Below are positions 63,540 to 64,000 of a stretch of 64,000 bases of DNA, one piece after another. Position numbers and translations under genes: made by a program. Location of the stretch: the NCBI RefSeq assembly GCF_028476545.1, contig NW_026731876.1, positions 310,001-374,000 on the forward strand, read 5' to 3'. How positions within the stretch are numbered: the stretch's first letter is position 1; each line of letters begins with the position of its first letter. The notes below the pieces were generated by a model. The model was not told the origin of the DNA. It made no database searches and saw nothing but the letters and a program-made list of their open reading frames with translations. The DNA comes from Physella acuta. Its lineage: Eukaryota; Mollusca; Gastropoda; Physidae.

Positions 63540-64000
63540 GTATTTGGCGGGCTGTCTGCTGTTTGTCCAGGAACGGAAACAATGGCGTAGTCTCGGGCTG
63601 TCTGCTGATGTTGTTTGTCCAGGAACGGAAACAATGGCGTAGTCTCGGGCTGTCTGCCGATGTTGTTTGTCCAGGAACGGAAACAATGGCGTAGTCTCGG
63701 GCTGTTTTCCGATGCTGTTTGTCCAGGAACGGAAACAATGGCGTAGTCTCGGGCTGTCTGCTGTTGTTGTTTGTCCAGGAACGGAAACAATGGCGTAGTC
63801 TCGGGCTGTCTGCTGATGCTGTTTGTCCAGGAACGGAAACAATGGCGTAGTCTCGGGCTGTCTGCTGATGTTGTTTGTCCAGGAACGGAAACAATGGCGT
63901 AGTCTCGGGTTGTCTGCTGATGCTGTTTGTCCAGGAACGGAAACAATGGCGTAGTCTCGGGCTGTCTGCTGATGTTGTTTGTCCAGGAACGGAAACAATG
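63540..64000. repeat. Tandem array, 52-bp unit, runs off the window
   Basis: About nine units of GGAACGGAAACAATGGCGTA, GTCTCGGGCTGTCTGCTGAT and GTTGTTTGTCCA. Open on the minus strand in all frames because the unit lacks stops. Whether it borders another exon to the right cannot be seen. Confidence 0.95.

Overview
This is an animal nuclear genome window, most likely from a mollusc or another lophotrochozoan (inference). It has one intron-rich protein gene, long minisatellite arrays in almost every intron, an LTR retroelement and several small DNA-transposon repeats. There is no bacterial-type gene packing, RBS or operon.

The host gene lies on the minus strand and spans about 1.7 to 52.8 kb. 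Twenty exons, read right to left from 52146 to 1730, join with GT/AG borders and matching codon phase into 916 uninterrupted codons. Their order is that of a natriuretic-peptide-receptor-type receptor guanylate cyclase: ANF-type ligand-binding domain (52.1-36.5 kb), juxtamembrane stalk (23.5 kb), single transmembrane helix (21.2 kb), kinase-homology domain (20.2-5.3 kb), coiled-coil linker (4.5 kb) and guanylate cyclase catalytic domain (3.3-1.7 kb). The N-terminal ~100 residues with signal peptide, and the last part of the catalytic domain, were not found. The latter must lie left of base 1. A CpG-rich segment near 58.1-58.5 kb is a possible promoter region.

The introns are dominated by tandem arrays with 11 to 55 bp units, including 34 bp (1-1690), 35 bp (3.6-4.4 kb), 17 bp (5.5-6.2 kb), 11 bp (11.2-15.6 kb, about 400 units), 13 bp (18.4-19.7 kb), 24 bp (23.8-35.4 kb, split by a retroelement), G-rich 22-23 bp (36.6-37.5 kb), 28-32 bp (39.4-41.6 kb), 15 bp (46.6-48.7 kb) and 34-42 bp (48.9-50.4 kb). 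Most start within a few bases of an exon. Several contain copies of that exon's own splice junction: about 75 copies of the donor CAG/GTGAGT beside the exon ending at 41631, and about 37 copies of the acceptor of the exon starting at 48904. The introns seem to have grown by repeated duplication of exon edges. This is the main unusual signal of the window.

Mobile DNA: (1) a whole-looking, young Ty3/gypsy element of the Gmr1-like group (26899-33381), with integrase upstream of reverse transcriptase and a SCAN-like Gag, inserted in the 24-bp array; (2) a 209-bp hAT-type MITE with perfect 14-bp termini and an 8-bp target duplication (35458-35666); (3) a Mutator-like 1.7-kb element with 17-bp termini and a 10-bp flanking duplication (44053-45764), itself holding a copy of (4) a dispersed repeat family with a second copy at 61851-63177. 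The right-hand 11 kb (53-64 kb) holds arrays, poly-C/poly-G tracts and AT-rich DNA, with no gene I can support.
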